From positions 1 through 64,000 of the forward strand of contig JAPLPE010000036.1 in assembly GCA_026400355.1 (NCBI GenBank): a stretch of 64,000 nucleotides of DNA, read 5' to 3'. The notes under the pieces are model-generated. The model was not told the DNA's origin. It worked only from the letters and a program-made list of their open reading frames with translations, and ran no database searches. This DNA comes from Rhodobacterales bacterium. Its GTDB lineage: Bacteria; Pseudomonadota; Alphaproteobacteria; Rhodobacterales; Rhodobacteraceae. Numbering within the stretch: position 1 is the first letter of the stretch; each line of letters opens with the position of its first letter. Shown here in pieces: positions 53,319-63,772 of this stretch. The position numbers and the translations under genes were made by a program.

Positions 53319-53825
53319 CTACCTTCCCCTGTCCTTGAGAGTCTCGAAGTGCCGCCGCATGTCCTCGTCCATCATCGCCTCAAGCACCTTACGGAACCCG
53401 GCCACCGCCTCGCTTCCCGCCGCACGATAGGCAGCACGCATCCGGTCGCGCTGGGCATCCGACAATTCACGCTCCAGCGCCGCTCCGGCCTCGGTCAGGA
53501 AGAGGTGGCGTTCCCGCTTGTCCACGCGGCCCACTTCGCTGCGCACAAGGCCATCGTCCACCAGCGTGCGCAACACACGGTTCAGCGATTGCTTGGTCAC
53601 GCCCAGGATCGACAGCAGGTTGTTCACTGTTGTCCCGGGCGAGCGATGGATGAAATGGATCGCCCGGTGATGCGCCCGGCCATAGTCCTTTTCGGCTAGG
53701 ATACGGTCGGGGTCGGCCGTAAAGCCGCGATAGGCAAAGAACATCGCCTCGATGCCCTTGCGCAGCTGTTCGTCTGTGAGAAACAGCAATCCCTGCCCGC
53801 CGTGCGGTGATGTCCCCTCGGCCAT
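53319..53825 (-). CDS. petP: MarR-family regulator, PetP-like
   Basis: A 168-residue winged-helix protein (VNNLLSILGVTKQSLNRVLRT, wing VRSEVGRVDKRERHLFLTEAG). ATG 53825 (MAEGTSPHGGQ) with AAGGAGG before it is the start; the longer frame is not supported. It lies upstream of the PetR-like gene with a 3-bp gap. In R. capsulatus this pair lies next to petABC; here petABC is about 17 kb away. Confidence 0.8.
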   Translation of the reverse strand: MAEGTSPHGGQGLLFLTDEQLRKGIEAMFFAYRGFTADPDRILAEKDYGRAHHRAIHFIHRSPGTTVNNLLSILGVTKQSLNRVLRTLVDDGLVRSEVGRVDKRERHLFLTEAGAALERELSDAQRDRMRAAYRAAGSEAVAGFRKVLEAMMDEDMRRHFETLKDRGR

Positions 53826-53975
53826 GAAATTCCTCCTTGGGTTCCGTGCTTCAGAATACGTCAGCCTTGTTGACATTCCAAGACTCAACTGTTACCGAAT
53901 CCCCGATTTCACGCAATATTATGTCCGAAGCGGAAAATAGTGCGAAACAAATGTAAATCTGATGGAGGAACGGCG

Positions 53976-54845
53976 ATGGCCGGTTCATATGACGATCGGG
54001 ACGGCAAGATCTGGATGGACGGGCAACTTGTCGACTGGCGGTCGGCCAAGGTGCATATTCTGACCCATGCGCTGCACTACGCCTCGTCCGTATTTGAAGG
54101 CGAACGGTGCTATGGCGGCAAGATCTTCAAGGGCCACGAACATTCCGAACGGCTCCGGTTTTCGGCCAACTGCCTTGATTTCGAAATCCCTTACACGGCG
54201 GATGAAATCGACGCGGCCAAGGATGCGGTCCTCAAGGCCAACGGCTTTATCGATGCCTATGTCCGCGCGATTGCATGGCGCGGCGCGGGCGAGGATATGG
54301 GCGTCGCCGCCCGCCGCAACCCGGTCCGCATGGCCATCGCGGCTTGGGAATGGGGCAGCTATTATGGCGACGCCAAGATGAAGGGTGCGAAACTCGACAT
54401 CGCCAAGTGGAAACGCCCCTCGCCCGAAACCATCCCCCATCAGGCCAAGGCCGCCGGTCTTTACATGATCTGCACCATGTCAAAGCACGCGGCCGAGGCC
54501 AAAGGCTGTTCCGACGCGATGATGTTCGACTATCGCGGCTATATCGCCGAGGCGACCGGGGCCAACATCTTCTTCGTCAAGAACGGCGAAGTGCACACGC
54601 CGCTGCCCGACTGCTTCCTGAACGGGATCACCCGCCAGACCGTCGTCGGCATGCTGCGCGACATGCAGATCAAGGTCCACGAGCGCCACATCATGCCCGA
54701 GGAACTGGAAAGCTTTGAACAGTGCTGGCTGACCGGCACCGCCGCCGAAGTGACCCCCGTGGGCCAGATCGGCGACTACAACTTCGAAGTCGGCGCGCTG
54801 ACGCGGGATATCGCGATGGCTTATGAGAAGCTTGTGCGGGCCTGA
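53976..54845 (+). CDS. ilvE: Branched-chain amino acid aminotransferase
   Basis: A 289-residue class IV PLP aminotransferase. ATG 53976 (MAGSYDDRDGKIWMDG) follows GGAGG. The PLP lysine is in IPHQAKAAGLYMICTMSK, with the downstream EATGANIFFVKNGEVHTPLP motif. It transfers amino groups between glutamate and branched-chain 2-oxoacids. It is divergent from petP, next to the decayed GSCFA gene on the other side. Confidence 0.93.
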   Translation: MAGSYDDRDGKIWMDGQLVDWRSAKVHILTHALHYASSVFEGERCYGGKIFKGHEHSERLRFSANCLDFEIPYTADEIDAAKDAVLKANGFIDAYVRAIAWRGAGEDMGVAARRNPVRMAIAAWEWGSYYGDAKMKGAKLDIAKWKRPSPETIPHQAKAAGLYMICTMSKHAAEAKGCSDAMMFDYRGYIAEATGANIFFVKNGEVHTPLPDCFLNGITRQTVVGMLRDMQIKVHERHIMPEELESFEQCWLTGTAAEVTPVGQIGDYNFEVGALTRDIAMAYEKLVRA

Positions 54846-54879
54846 GGAGGTCTGAAACAGCAGATGCAAAGACACCGCT

Positions 54880-55999
54880 TCAGGGTCGATTGGTTATCGA
54901 TTGCTCGTCACAAACAACGTCGAGCAATCGTTCTACGTGAGCAATCCGAAGCCTTATGTCGTCATCCGCGTGCTGATGCAGTTGCATAAAGTCGTCATCC
55001 GATTTCACTCTTTCCTCTCTAGCGAAGTGCTTTAGAAACACTCGCATGACGTGCCGAACTCCCTCAGGCAGAACTTCGCGGCAGTCTTGGGCAAAGTATC
55101 TTCCACGAACGTGTGGCGCAGTGATGATTTCATAGGAAGGAAAATAGGCACAGTCCGCCATCTCTTTCTGAACCCGCTCAGCGGCAATGCGCAAGACACC
55201 CTTTGACCATGTTGTCGACGCAAAAACATGGCGATCTGCACATGTCGCGTTAAGCGGTACCGGAGAGACGGTCAAAAATGATCTTCACCCGTGGATTTCG
55301 TGCCCGTATGAACCTCAATGCTGCCAACAGAACTTGTGTTGTTTCAACCTCGTCAAAATTCCGGAACTGGACGATCTCAGGCAGATAGACGCCTCCTGAC
55401 ACACCCGGTGCCAACGGGTAAACAGCGCCGTCCTGGTTATCGAGCCATGCTTCGGTCAAGCCAAGTGTAAAGACAAAGATATCCATCTCCTCGACTGCGC
55501 GCCGAACACTCCGGAAATGCGACGCGCGGTCAGCATCGAGTTCGGCTGCAGAAACAAATCCTTCAGGCTGAATCTGCGGCCGAAACGGATCAACGACCCG
55601 GCGTCCATTATTCCGCAAACCACGGGGCCACGATTCCACTATCGGAACAAAAACCCCATAAGCGCGATGAAGTAGTTGGAGCAATTGCCTGGCCGTATAT
55701 ACGTTTCCGTAACGGCAAGAATATACCCCGTAGTTAAACCTTGCTGCAATATCACTTGGAACGATGGGGTGGGCAGGCTCTGCGATGAAATGCTGGTATC
55801 CCACCTCAGACAAATGCCTTCCCAGGTGCTGGGCAAAGCGACTCCCAGCCGTTACGATCCGTTCAGAACGACTGATTTTGAATGGCACGAAAGAAACCGG
55901 ATCAAATTGGGTAAAGTCTGCCAGGGCAGGATCTTGGGACCAGAATTGCCGATCTGGCAAACCCTGATATGGATGACGGCGGATATCTTCATGCGTCAT
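54880..55999 (-). pseudogene. GSCFA-domain protein, frameshifted
   Basis: Two frames together encode a GSCFA-type protein. The N-terminal part (55999 to about 55278; starts MTHEDIRRHPYQGLPDRQFW) has the GSRFAQHL form of the domain signature and IFVFTLGLTEAW. It then runs into a stop just after KIIF in a run of five A on the plus strand (55274-55278). Removing one base restores KII-L-TVSPVPLNATC and the rest of the domain (HVFASTTWSKGVLR, FPSYEII) to 54880. So it is a single-base insertion, or a sequencing error, in an otherwise complete gene. Base composition is lower in GC than neighbours. Confidence 0.75.
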
Positions 56000-56757
56000 T
56001 TTGGTGCGACGCAAAGTCGAAGTATTTCATTCAGCATCAGGCGGCCATATCTTTCGTTTCCATGGGTCGGATCTCCGTGGGCGCAGAAATCCCGCAAGAG
56101 GAAGCCTTTTAGCGAAAGCGCTTCCTTTGGCGGAGAGATTATCGTTATGTGCATCTTGCGTGCTTCTTCACTGAAGATTTCAGATTGAATACGATAGATG
56201 GCAAGCCTGAGCGTGGGTTCTAATGCTGTTTTCGCAAGTATTTCCAGAAATTCCCGTTTAGCGTCTGATATCTGATCGAACTCCTCTGGCAAAGGAATAC
56301 GCTCCAAAGGTGGAGGGCTTTGTAGTTGAAGGAATTCTGCGCCTACGAAATGTTCATGAACAGAACGATTCAGACCACGCCAAGGGCGCATCTGCTTCCG
56401 AATGATTTGTCGCATGACGTCACGTGGGATGAAATCCAGATTGTCAGCAGATCGCGGTCTGCGTCCATTTACTGCGGCTCCCAACGCAAAACGACGGTGA
56501 TCTAGGGCCTGGCCCAAGCCATTGTGATTATTGCCGCCAAAATGGGTAACGACATGAGTTGGCCTAAGCTCCCCTTCTGTTCGCTTGTAGATGTAATCAA
56601 GAAATGAATCTCTTGATCTGTCGGTATCCCAGAAGTTGTAGAAGGTAATTGGATGATCGTCGACTTACGACCAAGCAGCCTGAATTGCGAATACATGACT
56701 AGATCCAATAACAATGATTCTGGGGTAATCAGGTTTCATGCGGCGCGAGGAATCCAT
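55996..56757 (-). pseudogene. SGNH-hydrolase-like protein with an in-frame stop
   Basis: From ATG 56757 the frame reads MDSSRRMKPDYPRIIVIGSS, with the GSSH block of SGNH folds, until a TAA at 56665-56667. It continues beyond it as a coherent protein through VTHFGGNNHNG (block III-like) to DPTHGNERYG (Asp-x-x-His catalytic pair) and ends at 55996, overlapping the GSCFA start by 4 bp. An intact relative would be a ~250-residue esterase or lipase-like companion of the GSCFA protein. The TAA makes it a probable pseudogene. Confidence 0.65.
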
Positions 56758-56849
56758 AATTGGACATGTCCCTTCCTCCCATTTATCGGCATAGACGGAC
56801 TAACTGCTCCTATGCCACTTCTCAAGACTGTCAAATGTTGTCGTCAGTA

Positions 56850-57770
56850 TCAACCCCCCGGTGTTCCCGCCTCTCTCTGCCGTTTGCGTTCCAGCCCTAG
56901 TTGCCGTTCGCGCCAGATGATAAGGACGCCCGCCCCGATGATGAGCACGGCTCCGGCCAGTGTGATCAGTTCCGGCACCTCGTCAAAGATGAAGTAGCCC
57001 ACCAGGAGCGCCAGCAGCATGGACGTATACTCGAACGGCGCGATGACGCTCGCGGCGGCAAAGCGGTAGCTTGAGGTCAGGAAGATCTGGCCGAAGCCGC
57101 CCAGGATGCCGGCAAGCACCAGCATCCCCGCCTCGCGCGGGGCGGGCAAGACCCAGCCCCAGGGGATGGTGACGAGCGACAGGAACGTCGCCGTGACCGA
57201 GAACCAGAAGACGATGGCGGCGGTATCTTCGGTCGCGACGAGCTTGCGGACAAAGATCTGCGCCAGAGCGGTGAAGACGGCTCCCATCAGGACGATCATG
57301 GCGCCCAGCGTCTCGCGCGCGCCAAGGGCGTCGGCCCCCACCGACAGACGTGGGGAGAGAACGATCATCACGCCGACCATCCCCATCGCCACTGCCGTCA
57401 GGCGAAAGGCGCGGACCTGTTCGTTCAGGAACATGGCGGCAAAGATGACCACAAGGAGGGGCGCGGCATAGCCCAGGGCCGTCACCTCTGGCAGCGGCAG
57501 AAGGCCCAGCGCGGCAAAGCCCATGCCCATGGCCGTGGTCCCGACCAGACCGCGCCAGAAATGGCCCATGGGGTACTTTGTCTCAAGCCCGTGGCGGAGT
57601 TCGCCCCGCAGGGCGAGCCAGACGATGATGACAGGAATCGCACAGAAGGACCGGAAAAAGACCGCCTGCCCAGGTGGGACATGGGCGGACGTCGCCTTGA
57701 TCAGCGAAGCCATGCACATGAAGATGCAGACCGAGATGACCTTGAGCGCGATGCCACGCAACGGCTGCAT
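56850..57770 (-). CDS. EamA-family (DMT) transporter
   Basis: A 306-residue inner-membrane protein with about ten hydrophobic segments in two EamA repeats (first begins GIALKVISVCIFMCMASLIK; second around LGAMIVLMGAVFTALAQIFV). It is of the RhaT/EamA type. Members export amino acids or metabolites; the substrate is unknown. Confidence 0.88.
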   Translation of the reverse strand: MQPLRGIALKVISVCIFMCMASLIKATSAHVPPGQAVFFRSFCAIPVIIVWLALRGELRHGLETKYPMGHFWRGLVGTTAMGMGFAALGLLPLPEVTALGYAAPLLVVIFAAMFLNEQVRAFRLTAVAMGMVGVMIVLSPRLSVGADALGARETLGAMIVLMGAVFTALAQIFVRKLVATEDTAAIVFWFSVTATFLSLVTIPWGWVLPAPREAGMLVLAGILGGFGQIFLTSSYRFAAASVIAPFEYTSMLLALLVGYFIFDEVPELITLAGAVLIIGAGVLIIWRERQLGLERKRQREAGTPGG

Positions 57771-57835
57771 GAGGCGGGCCTCCTGTTGATCCCGCCTCGA
57801 CCCTAGACCGTTGTCAGGTCAGGGAAAACCGTGAA

Positions 57836-58027
57836 TCAGACCGTCCGGCCACGCGCGATCCGCAGATACTCACGGGTCCGGGCGTCCAGGGCCGGGTTGT
57901 CCCGAACCCTGACATGCAGGGAGAGGACGGCAGGATGAAGCCCCGCCGCGCGGTCGATCCGCAGGAATTCACGCAGGCGCCGCCCGGCGTCAAGAGCGCG
58001 GGGATGGTCGATAACTGAGCGTGTCAT
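57836..58027 (-). CDS. Small conserved-looking protein of unknown function
   Basis: A 63-residue protein beginning MTRSVIDHPRALDAGRRLRE at 58027, directly after a strong ribosome site (aaggaggatcgc). It is rich in Arg, Leu and Asp, with no membrane segment. It lies 28 bp after the App1-like gene, in the same direction, so it is probably co-transcribed. I know no function. Confidence 0.6.
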   Translation of the reverse strand: MTRSVIDHPRALDAGRRLREFLRIDRAAGLHPAVLSLHVRVRDNPALDARTREYLRIARGRTV

Positions 58028-58055
58028 GCGATCCTCCTTCAAGATGATGCATACT

Positions 58056-59078
58056 TTACATAACACTGGAGGGCCCGGATTTCACCTGTACATCTTCTCT
58101 CGGCCATGGTTCGCCGAGAAGAGCCAGAAAATCATCGACTACATCGACCTTCACACCCTGCTCTTCGAGGGCGGCAACGGATACGGCATCGACCTCTTTC
58201 CTTGCATTCCGCAAGATGACGCGAGAAACGCGACCGGGGTGCCGGGTGGCAGCGACGGCATAGATCTGGGCGTCGTGCTGGCCAGTGTCGCCCAGCAGGA
58301 TAAAATGAAGGTCGGGATTGGCGTCCAGCAGACGGTCGATCGCCTCGCCCTTGTGGCGGCCGTGGCTTCCGGCGATGACCTGCTTTTCACCAAGGCCCAG
58401 ATCGCGCAGAAAGAACGGACCACGGACAAGGCCCGCCCGTTCAAACACAGCAATGAGGAAGCCGTGCATGTTCCAAGGCGTCGAACTCACGTAGAAAACC
58501 GGATTGCGCCCCGCTTCGGACAGGCGGGCGATCAGGGCCACGGCATCGGGAAAGACGATCCTTGTTTCGATATTGCCGGTGAGTGTGGTCTTGAGGTTCA
58601 GGAAAAGCGACCATGCCCCTGTGTGGATCAGCGTGTCGTCGATGTCGGAAATCACGCCAAACCTTGCGTCGGTGCGCGGGACAAGGACCGAAGCCGTCGT
58701 GCGGGCGCGGTCGGCGGCGATGGGGACATCTTGCCAGCCGTTGCCGGGGGCGGCAGGGACAACCATGTTGAAATAGCCTTCCCCGTCGGTCTTGGTTGCC
58801 ACGCCGCAGGCCGTGACCGTAACACCGGGCAGTTCGCGGGTCAGGAAAAGGCGCGTCATCTGGCGCAGGTTTCCCGTCCATTTCTGGCCCTGACGCGGAT
58901 CGCTCGTCTTGATCGCACGAAGCACGCGGCCCCGCAGGAACCGCCCGTCGGGCGTGGCATAGCCATAGTAGGGCTCGATCACGACCTTGCCGGGCCGGGT
59001 CTTGCTTGCCCCGGCGACCATCCGCTCGACCATGAGCAGAAAGCGCAGGGTAAATCCCGGCGGGCGCGAACTACGCAT
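58056..59078 (-). CDS. App1-like phosphatase (DUF2183)
   Basis: A 340-residue protein with a C-terminal HAD-like App1 domain: catalytic DxDxT in [15 protein letters not shown] and the motif [15 protein letters not shown]. Yeast App1 is a Mg-dependent phosphatidate phosphatase; the role in bacteria is open. ATG 59078 is chosen because the upstream frame lies inside queG. It overlaps queG by 8 bp and ends 28 bp before the small gene. Confidence 0.85.
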   Translation of the reverse strand: MRSSRPPGFTLRFLLMVERMVAGASKTRPGKVVIEPYYGYATPDGRFLRGRVLRAIKTSDPRQGQKWTGNLRQMTRLFLTRELPGVTVTACGVATKTDGEGYFNMVVPAAPGNGWQDVPIAADRARTTASVLVPRTDARFGVISDIDDTLIHTGAWSLFLNLKTTLTGNIETRIVFPDAVALIARLSEAGRNPVFYVSSTPWNMHGFLIAVFERAGLVRGPFFLRDLGLGEKQVIAGSHGRHKGEAIDRLLDANPDLHFILLGDTGQHDAQIYAVAATRHPGRVSRVILRNARKEVDAVSVAALEEQGVKVDVVDDFLALLGEPWPREDVQVKSGPSSVM

Positions 59079-60126
59079 GTGCGCTTTCCCCAGTAAGGCG
59101 GGCCAGCACCCAGCGTGCGGCATCCGACACCGCGGGGTCGGGGTCGTCAAGATGTTGTGCGGCCGCGCTGCAGAGGGTTGGATCGCCCGAGTTGCCGATG
59201 GCATATAGCACGTTGCGCAGGAACCGGTCGCGCCCGATCCGCTTGATGGGCGAGCCGGAGAAGCGGGCGCGAAAACCGGCGTCGTCCAGTTGCGCCAGAT
59301 CGGCCAAGGACGGTGCTTCCCCTGACCCAAGATAGCGCATCTCGCGCGCGGCGACGGCGAACTTGTTCCACGGGCAGATGGCAAGGCAATCGTCACAGCC
59401 ATAGATCCGGTTACCCATCCGGGCGCGCAGATCCTCGGGCACGGGGCCTTTGTGTTCGATGGTCAGGTAGGAAATGCAGCGCCGCGCGTCGAGTTGATAG
59501 GGCGCAGGAAAGGCCGCTGTCGGGCAGATGTCGAGGCAAGCTGTGCAGGTGCCGCAATGGCTGAACTCGGGCGCGTCGGGTTCAAGTTCGACCGTGGTGA
59601 AGATAGCGCCAAGAAACACCCAGTTCCCCAGATCCCGGCCCAGCAGGTTCGTGTGCTTGCCCTGCCAACCCAGCCCCGCCGCCTGTGCGAGCGGCTTTTC
59701 CATCACCGGGGCGGTATCGACAAAGACCTTGATCTCGGCACCCGGTACCGCGTCGATCAGCCAGCGGCCCACCGTCTTGAGCCGCTTCTTGACAAGGTCA
59801 TGGTAATCCCGCCCCTGCGCGTATACCGAGATTGCCCCCATGTCGCGCTGTTCCAGCACCTCCAGCGGGTCGTGAAGGGGGCTGTAGGCTTCGGCCAACA
59901 TCACGACCGACCGCGCCTCGGGCCAAAGTGCGGCGGGGTTGCCACGCCACTCCATGCGGTCGGCCATCCAGCCCATCTGCCCGTGACGCCCTTCGGCCAC
60001 GAAGGTCGCCAGACTCAGGGCGGCGTGAGGGATGGCATCAGGGCGGCAGATGCCCATGCGGACGAAACCGGCCTCTGTGGCATAGGCGGCCAGACGGGAT
60101 TTGAGTTCAGACGGGCTGGACGTCAT
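59071..60126 (-). CDS. queG: Epoxyqueuosine reductase
   Basis: A 351-residue cobalamin and [4Fe-4S] enzyme that reduces epoxyqueuosine in tRNA to queuosine. Ferredoxin-type Cys motifs are [17 protein letters not shown] and [11 protein letters not shown], and a HEAT-like C-terminal repeat is present. It is second in a four-gene run, overlapping the GT61 gene by 4 bp. Together with mtaB, this is a second tRNA-modification gene in the window. Confidence 0.95.
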   Translation of the reverse strand: MTSSPSELKSRLAAYATEAGFVRMGICRPDAIPHAALSLATFVAEGRHGQMGWMADRMEWRGNPAALWPEARSVVMLAEAYSPLHDPLEVLEQRDMGAISVYAQGRDYHDLVKKRLKTVGRWLIDAVPGAEIKVFVDTAPVMEKPLAQAAGLGWQGKHTNLLGRDLGNWVFLGAIFTTVELEPDAPEFSHCGTCTACLDICPTAAFPAPYQLDARRCISYLTIEHKGPVPEDLRARMGNRIYGCDDCLAICPWNKFAVAAREMRYLGSGEAPSLADLAQLDDAGFRARFSGSPIKRIGRDRFLRNVLYAIGNSGDPTLCSAAAQHLDDPDPAVSDAARWVLARLTGESAHA

Positions 60127-61343
60127 GCGGCACCGTCGCGTGGGGTGATGAAATCGCGGATCGCGGTGTCCAGCCGGGCCAGATCGTCCGGACCGGGGCG
60201 CAGGCGGAAACCGTTCATGAGATGGCGGAGCCAGCCGGGGCGTTGGATCAGAACATCGGTCACCTGCCCGTTTATGGGGGCAAGGATGTTGTGATCAATC
60301 CCCGTCACGAAATCATCGGGGCAGATGCGCAGCATCCTGATGTCGGGCCTTTCGCTGAAGGCGGCCAGATGGAGTTGCGATCCGGTAAAGCCTGCCAGAT
60401 GGGTGGCGCCCCTGACCGCTGCAATTTGTTCGGCAAGGTCAATGTCCTTTGGATGAACAATGGCAAAGCCGTGCCTGCGGAACAGGTCGTCGATCTGTTC
60501 CGCAGCCTTGCGGTCCACCGGCCTGCGATCCGAGGTCAGCCTGGACCGACTAAGAAAGACAAGCGGTGCCGTCGCGGCCTTGCCGCCGGAAATCAGGTTT
60601 CCGGCTTCTTGCATCAGTTGGTTGTAGCGCACGCCACTTGGCCCGCGGTCGGGCGCGATCCGCCCCGGAACGATCAGTTCGGCAACCCGCAGGGGCTGGT
60701 TTGCAATGGTGACTGAATCTGGTCGGATGCCTATCGCGCCCAGAATCCGGGCGGCCGTCTTGGGCAGACCGTCCTTGGGCGTCAGACCATGCGTGGCAAA
60801 GGCCAGACTGGGCAGATCGGCGAACCACTTTTCCCTGCGCGGCCACAGCCGGGCCGGCAGATCGACAATCATGTGGCCGTAATGCTTTGGCACCATTTCA
60901 AGGTAAAGGAACCTGCCGTCGATCCGTTCCTCTGGCCCGGTCATAGAGACCTCCCAGGACTGATCATCCCGGTAGGACATGCCGGGATGCACAATCGTGC
61001 CGCCGGCAAGGGAATCCGCAATGATGCTGTTATCGGATGTCAGCATCAGATTGGCCTTGCCGTAGAACAGACCCGTCGGAAGCGGCGAGGTTTCAAAGCA
61101 CAACTGCCACAGCAGGGCGTTCCAGGCGAACTTCAGGTTGGGTGGGATGAACCGGCGCGGCACCAGAAGCGGGTTGACCAGCCTAATGACGTAGGGCGTG
61201 GCACCGCAGTCGTGCAGATAGTGCCCGCGTGGCTTTATCTGGGGCGGGCGCAGAAACCAGATCCCGTCGTTTGGAGAGGCCAGTAGCGAAGCAAGTGAAT
61301 CATGTGGTGACAAGGCCGACTGCGACCGCGACGCCAGACGCAC
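60123..61343 (-). CDS. Glycosyltransferase 61 family protein
   Basis: A 406-residue protein with the GT61 (DUF563) core: [36 protein letters not shown] and [20 protein letters not shown] followed by [16 protein letters not shown]61 enzymes add sugars to capsule or surface polysaccharides. The start is a GTG at 61343 and is not certain. It heads the operon with queG and App1. Confidence 0.82.
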   Translation of the reverse strand: MRLASRSQSALSPHDSLASLLASPNDGIWFLRPPQIKPRGHYLHDCGATPYVIRLVNPLLVPRRFIPPNLKFAWNALLWQLCFETSPLPTGLFYGKANLMLTSDNSIIADSLAGGTIVHPGMSYRDDQSWEVSMTGPEERIDGRFLYLEMVPKHYGHMIVDLPARLWPRREKWFADLPSLAFATHGLTPKDGLPKTAARILGAIGIRPDSVTIANQPLRVAELIVPGRIAPDRGPSGVRYNQLMQEAGNLISGGKAATAPLVFLSRSRLTSDRRPVDRKAAEQIDDLFRRHGFAIVHPKDIDLAEQIAAVRGATHLAGFTGSQLHLAAFSERPDIRMLRICPDDFVTGIDHNILAPINGQVTDVLIQRPGWLRHLMNGFRLRPGPDDLARLDTAIRDFITPRDGAA

Positions 61344-61440
61344 CTACAGTCTCCGCTCTTGTTGGTGCGGGGCCATGTCCGCCGGATCGCAGGGCAATTC
61401 CGCAGTCAGCGCTCTGGTCCGGCAGACTTTGGGGCGATGC

Positions 61441-62127
61441 CTAGAAATCAAGATCGGCATAATGCGCCGGCGGCAGGAACCCCGGCACCTGATCGGCCAG
61501 AAGCGACCGGAAGGCAGGGCGGGACTTGATCTTGGCGTACCAGTCCCTCACGATTTCGGACCGGTTCCAGTCGACCTCGCTGCGGTAGTCCAGACAACTC
61601 AGGTGCGCGGCGGCGGCAAAGTCGGCAAGGCTCATCTCGTTCCCGGCGAGCCAGCGGCGCTGTTCCAGAAGCCAGGTCATGTAATCAAGGTGATACTTGA
61701 TCGCCTTGATCCCGGCCTTCAGCGTCGTGCTGTCGGGCGCACCAGCGCCCATCATTTTCTTGAACATCCGTTCCGACATCAGCTTTTTCGTGACTTCGCT
61801 GTTGAACTTGTCGTCGAACCAGCTGACCAGACGGCGCACCTCATACCGCGTCTCGGGGTCTCGGGGCATCAGCGGCGGATTCGGATAGGCTTCTTCCAGA
61901 TATTCACAGATGGCGGCACTTTCGGCCATCATCCGGTTGCCAAGCCGCAGGACAGGCACCTTGCCCGCCGGGTTGCGACGCAGGAAATCGGCGTCCTGTT
62001 CCCAGTAGCGTTCTTCGACCAGTTCAACCTCGATCCGCTTTTCGGCAAGCGACAGACGGACCTTCCGGCAGAAGGGCGACAGGGGGAAATGATAGAGGCG
62101 GTTCGTGGTGGTGCGTTCGGGTTGCAT
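61441..62127 (-). CDS. Glutathione S-transferase family protein
   Basis: A 228-residue GST with N-domain LYHFPLSPFCRKVRLSLAEKR (Ser/Cys motif near residue 16) and cis-Pro GKVPVLRLG. The C-domain has the helical fold. No specific class can be fixed. It stands alone between the GT61 gene and mtgA. Confidence 0.88.
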   Translation of the reverse strand: MQPERTTTNRLYHFPLSPFCRKVRLSLAEKRIEVELVEERYWEQDADFLRRNPAGKVPVLRLGNRMMAESAAICEYLEEAYPNPPLMPRDPETRYEVRRLVSWFDDKFNSEVTKKLMSERMFKKMMGAGAPDSTTLKAGIKAIKYHLDYMTWLLEQRRWLAGNEMSLADFAAAAHLSCLDYRSEVDWNRSEIVRDWYAKIKSRPAFRSLLADQVPGFLPPAHYADLDF

Positions 62128-62201
62128 GGCGTTTCAATGCCGCATGAGACGGGCGGATTCAATGGGGGCCAGCGGCCTGCCGGGCAGGGCTGGCAGACGG
62201 G

Positions 62202-62915
62202 TCACGGTTGGAAACAGGCCGCGCGGCCATCGGCGTCGATCGTGGCGGCCCCGTCGGCAATCTGCGATGCGCGGCGGCGGACATAATCGGACGGGTTTGA
62301 GGCCGAGCGGTTCTTGGGATCGGGCAGGATCGCAGCAAGGCGGGCGGACTGTGTGGCTGACAGGTCCGCTGCGGGAATCCCGAAGTAGTATTGCGACGCC
62401 GCCTCGATGCCAAAGACGCCTTCGCCGAATTCGGCGATGTTGAGATAGACTTCAAGGATGCGGCGCTTGGTCCAGACGGCCTCCATCACCGGCGTGATTG
62501 CTGCCTCGACCGCTTTGCGGACCCAGCTTCGGCCCTGCCAGAGAAAGACGTTCTTGACGACCTGCTGGCTGATCGTTGATGCGCCACGGGCCGCGCCCGC
62601 ATCCATCGCGGCGCGGATCGCGTTCACGTCAAGGCCCCAGTGGTTGCAGAAATTGGCATCTTCGGCGGCCACGGCAGAGCGGGCCATCACGGGGGCCACG
62701 TCCGATAGGGGCACCCATTCCTGTTCGACCCCACCAAGGCGGCGGCCCTCGGCGAACATGTAGGGGGTTGTGGGCGGATTTACGAATGTGAACAGGCCAA
62801 TGGCCAGCAGCAAGGCACCGATCACCGCAAGCATCCCCCAGAGCAGCCAGCGCAATACCGTCCGGATCGGGCGTCGTGCCGGAGGAGGAGGGGATTTCTT
62901 GCTGCGTTTTGCCAT
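62202..62915 (-). CDS. mtgA: Monofunctional biosynthetic peptidoglycan transglycosylase
   Basis: A 237-residue single-pass inner-membrane enzyme (helix LRWLLWGMLAVIGALLLAIG) with the GT51 glycosyltransferase domain. Catalytic Glu motifs: VAAEDANFCNHWG and STISQQVVKNVFLWQGRS. It polymerises lipid II without a transpeptidase domain. ATG 62915 (MAKRSKK) is used; 62930 is possible. Confidence 0.93.
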   Translation of the reverse strand: MAKRSKKSPPPPARRPIRTVLRWLLWGMLAVIGALLLAIGLFTFVNPPTTPYMFAEGRRLGGVEQEWVPLSDVAPVMARSAVAAEDANFCNHWGLDVNAIRAAMDAGAARGASTISQQVVKNVFLWQGRSWVRKAVEAAITPVMEAVWTKRRILEVYLNIAEFGEGVFGIEAASQYYFGIPAADLSATQSARLAAILPDPKNRSASNPSDYVRRRASQIADGAATIDADGRAACFQP

Positions 62916-63052
62916 CGCGTCATAAGCCATCGAAGCCGCAACAGGGTCAAGACGGGGGCAGATCGGCACCGTCCGGGCGTGGCGCGGCGGGCGCAATGGC
63001 AAAGGCCCGCAGCATGTGCCACGAGCCTTTGGGCGTGATTATCGCGCTGCGA

Positions 63053-63550
63053 TCAGGCGGCAGGCGTTTCCAGCAGGGCGCGCAGCTGCGCTTCCTGTTC
63101 ATTGGTGAGCGAGGTCTGCATGACCCGGCCCTTGGCCTTGAACTCGCCCAGGCCGGCCAGAACCTTGTCGCCCGTCATCTTGCGTACCAGAACGCAGACG
63201 GCTGCGCCGCCTTCTTTCAGGGTCGAGCCGATTTCCTTCATGAACTTGTCTTCGATGCCGACGTCCGACAGCTTGCCCGACAGCGCGCCGGTGCCGGCGC
63301 CAACGGCCATGCCCAGAAGCGGGTTGAGGAACAGGAGGCCGATCAGACCGCCCCAGAACGTACCACCGACTGCGCCCACGGCAGTCAGGTTCACGGCCTG
63401 ATGCAGGGCCACCTTGCCATCCGCAGACTTGGTGACAACGACGGCGTCTTCCATCTCGATCAGGTATTCTTTCTGAAGCTTGACCAGAGCCGCACGTAGT
63501 TCAAATGCGGTTGCTTCGTCGTCAAAGCCAACAATCATAAGATCGGACAT
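63053..63550 (-). CDS. DUF1269 family membrane-associated protein
   Basis: A 165-residue protein with a central glycine-rich hydrophobic stretch (TFWGGLIGLLFLNPLLGMAVGAGTGALSG split over two segments). The family is widely found and of unknown role; some members are stress-related. A small hairpin (cccgc-gtctt-gcggg) lies in its leader at 63575-63589. Confidence 0.83.
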   Translation of the reverse strand: MSDLMIVGFDDEATAFELRAALVKLQKEYLIEMEDAVVVTKSADGKVALHQAVNLTAVGAVGGTFWGGLIGLLFLNPLLGMAVGAGTGALSGKLSDVGIEDKFMKEIGSTLKEGGAAVCVLVRKMTGDKVLAGLGEFKAKGRVMQTSLTNEQEAQLRALLETPAA

Positions 63551-63772
63551 TCAAAATCTCCACTACTTGACCAGCCCGCGTCTTGCGGGTGCGGTTGCTA
63601 CATGGCCCAATTGCGTGACGGGAACAAGATGGTATTGCCCGGTCCGGGCAGCCTGCCAGGCCTGATCCCGACTAGGTTAGATCGTCAGACGTGCCGCCGA
63701 AAGATTGAGGCAGGTCAATGCGTGGGGGTTGCGGAACGGTCATCCTGCACTGAACAATCATGGAGTCCCGTT

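Noticed and set aside
63007-63040. Possible terminator after the DUF1269 gene
   Set aside because: The arms aaaggc/gcctt are short and no U-tract follows on the transcribed strand.
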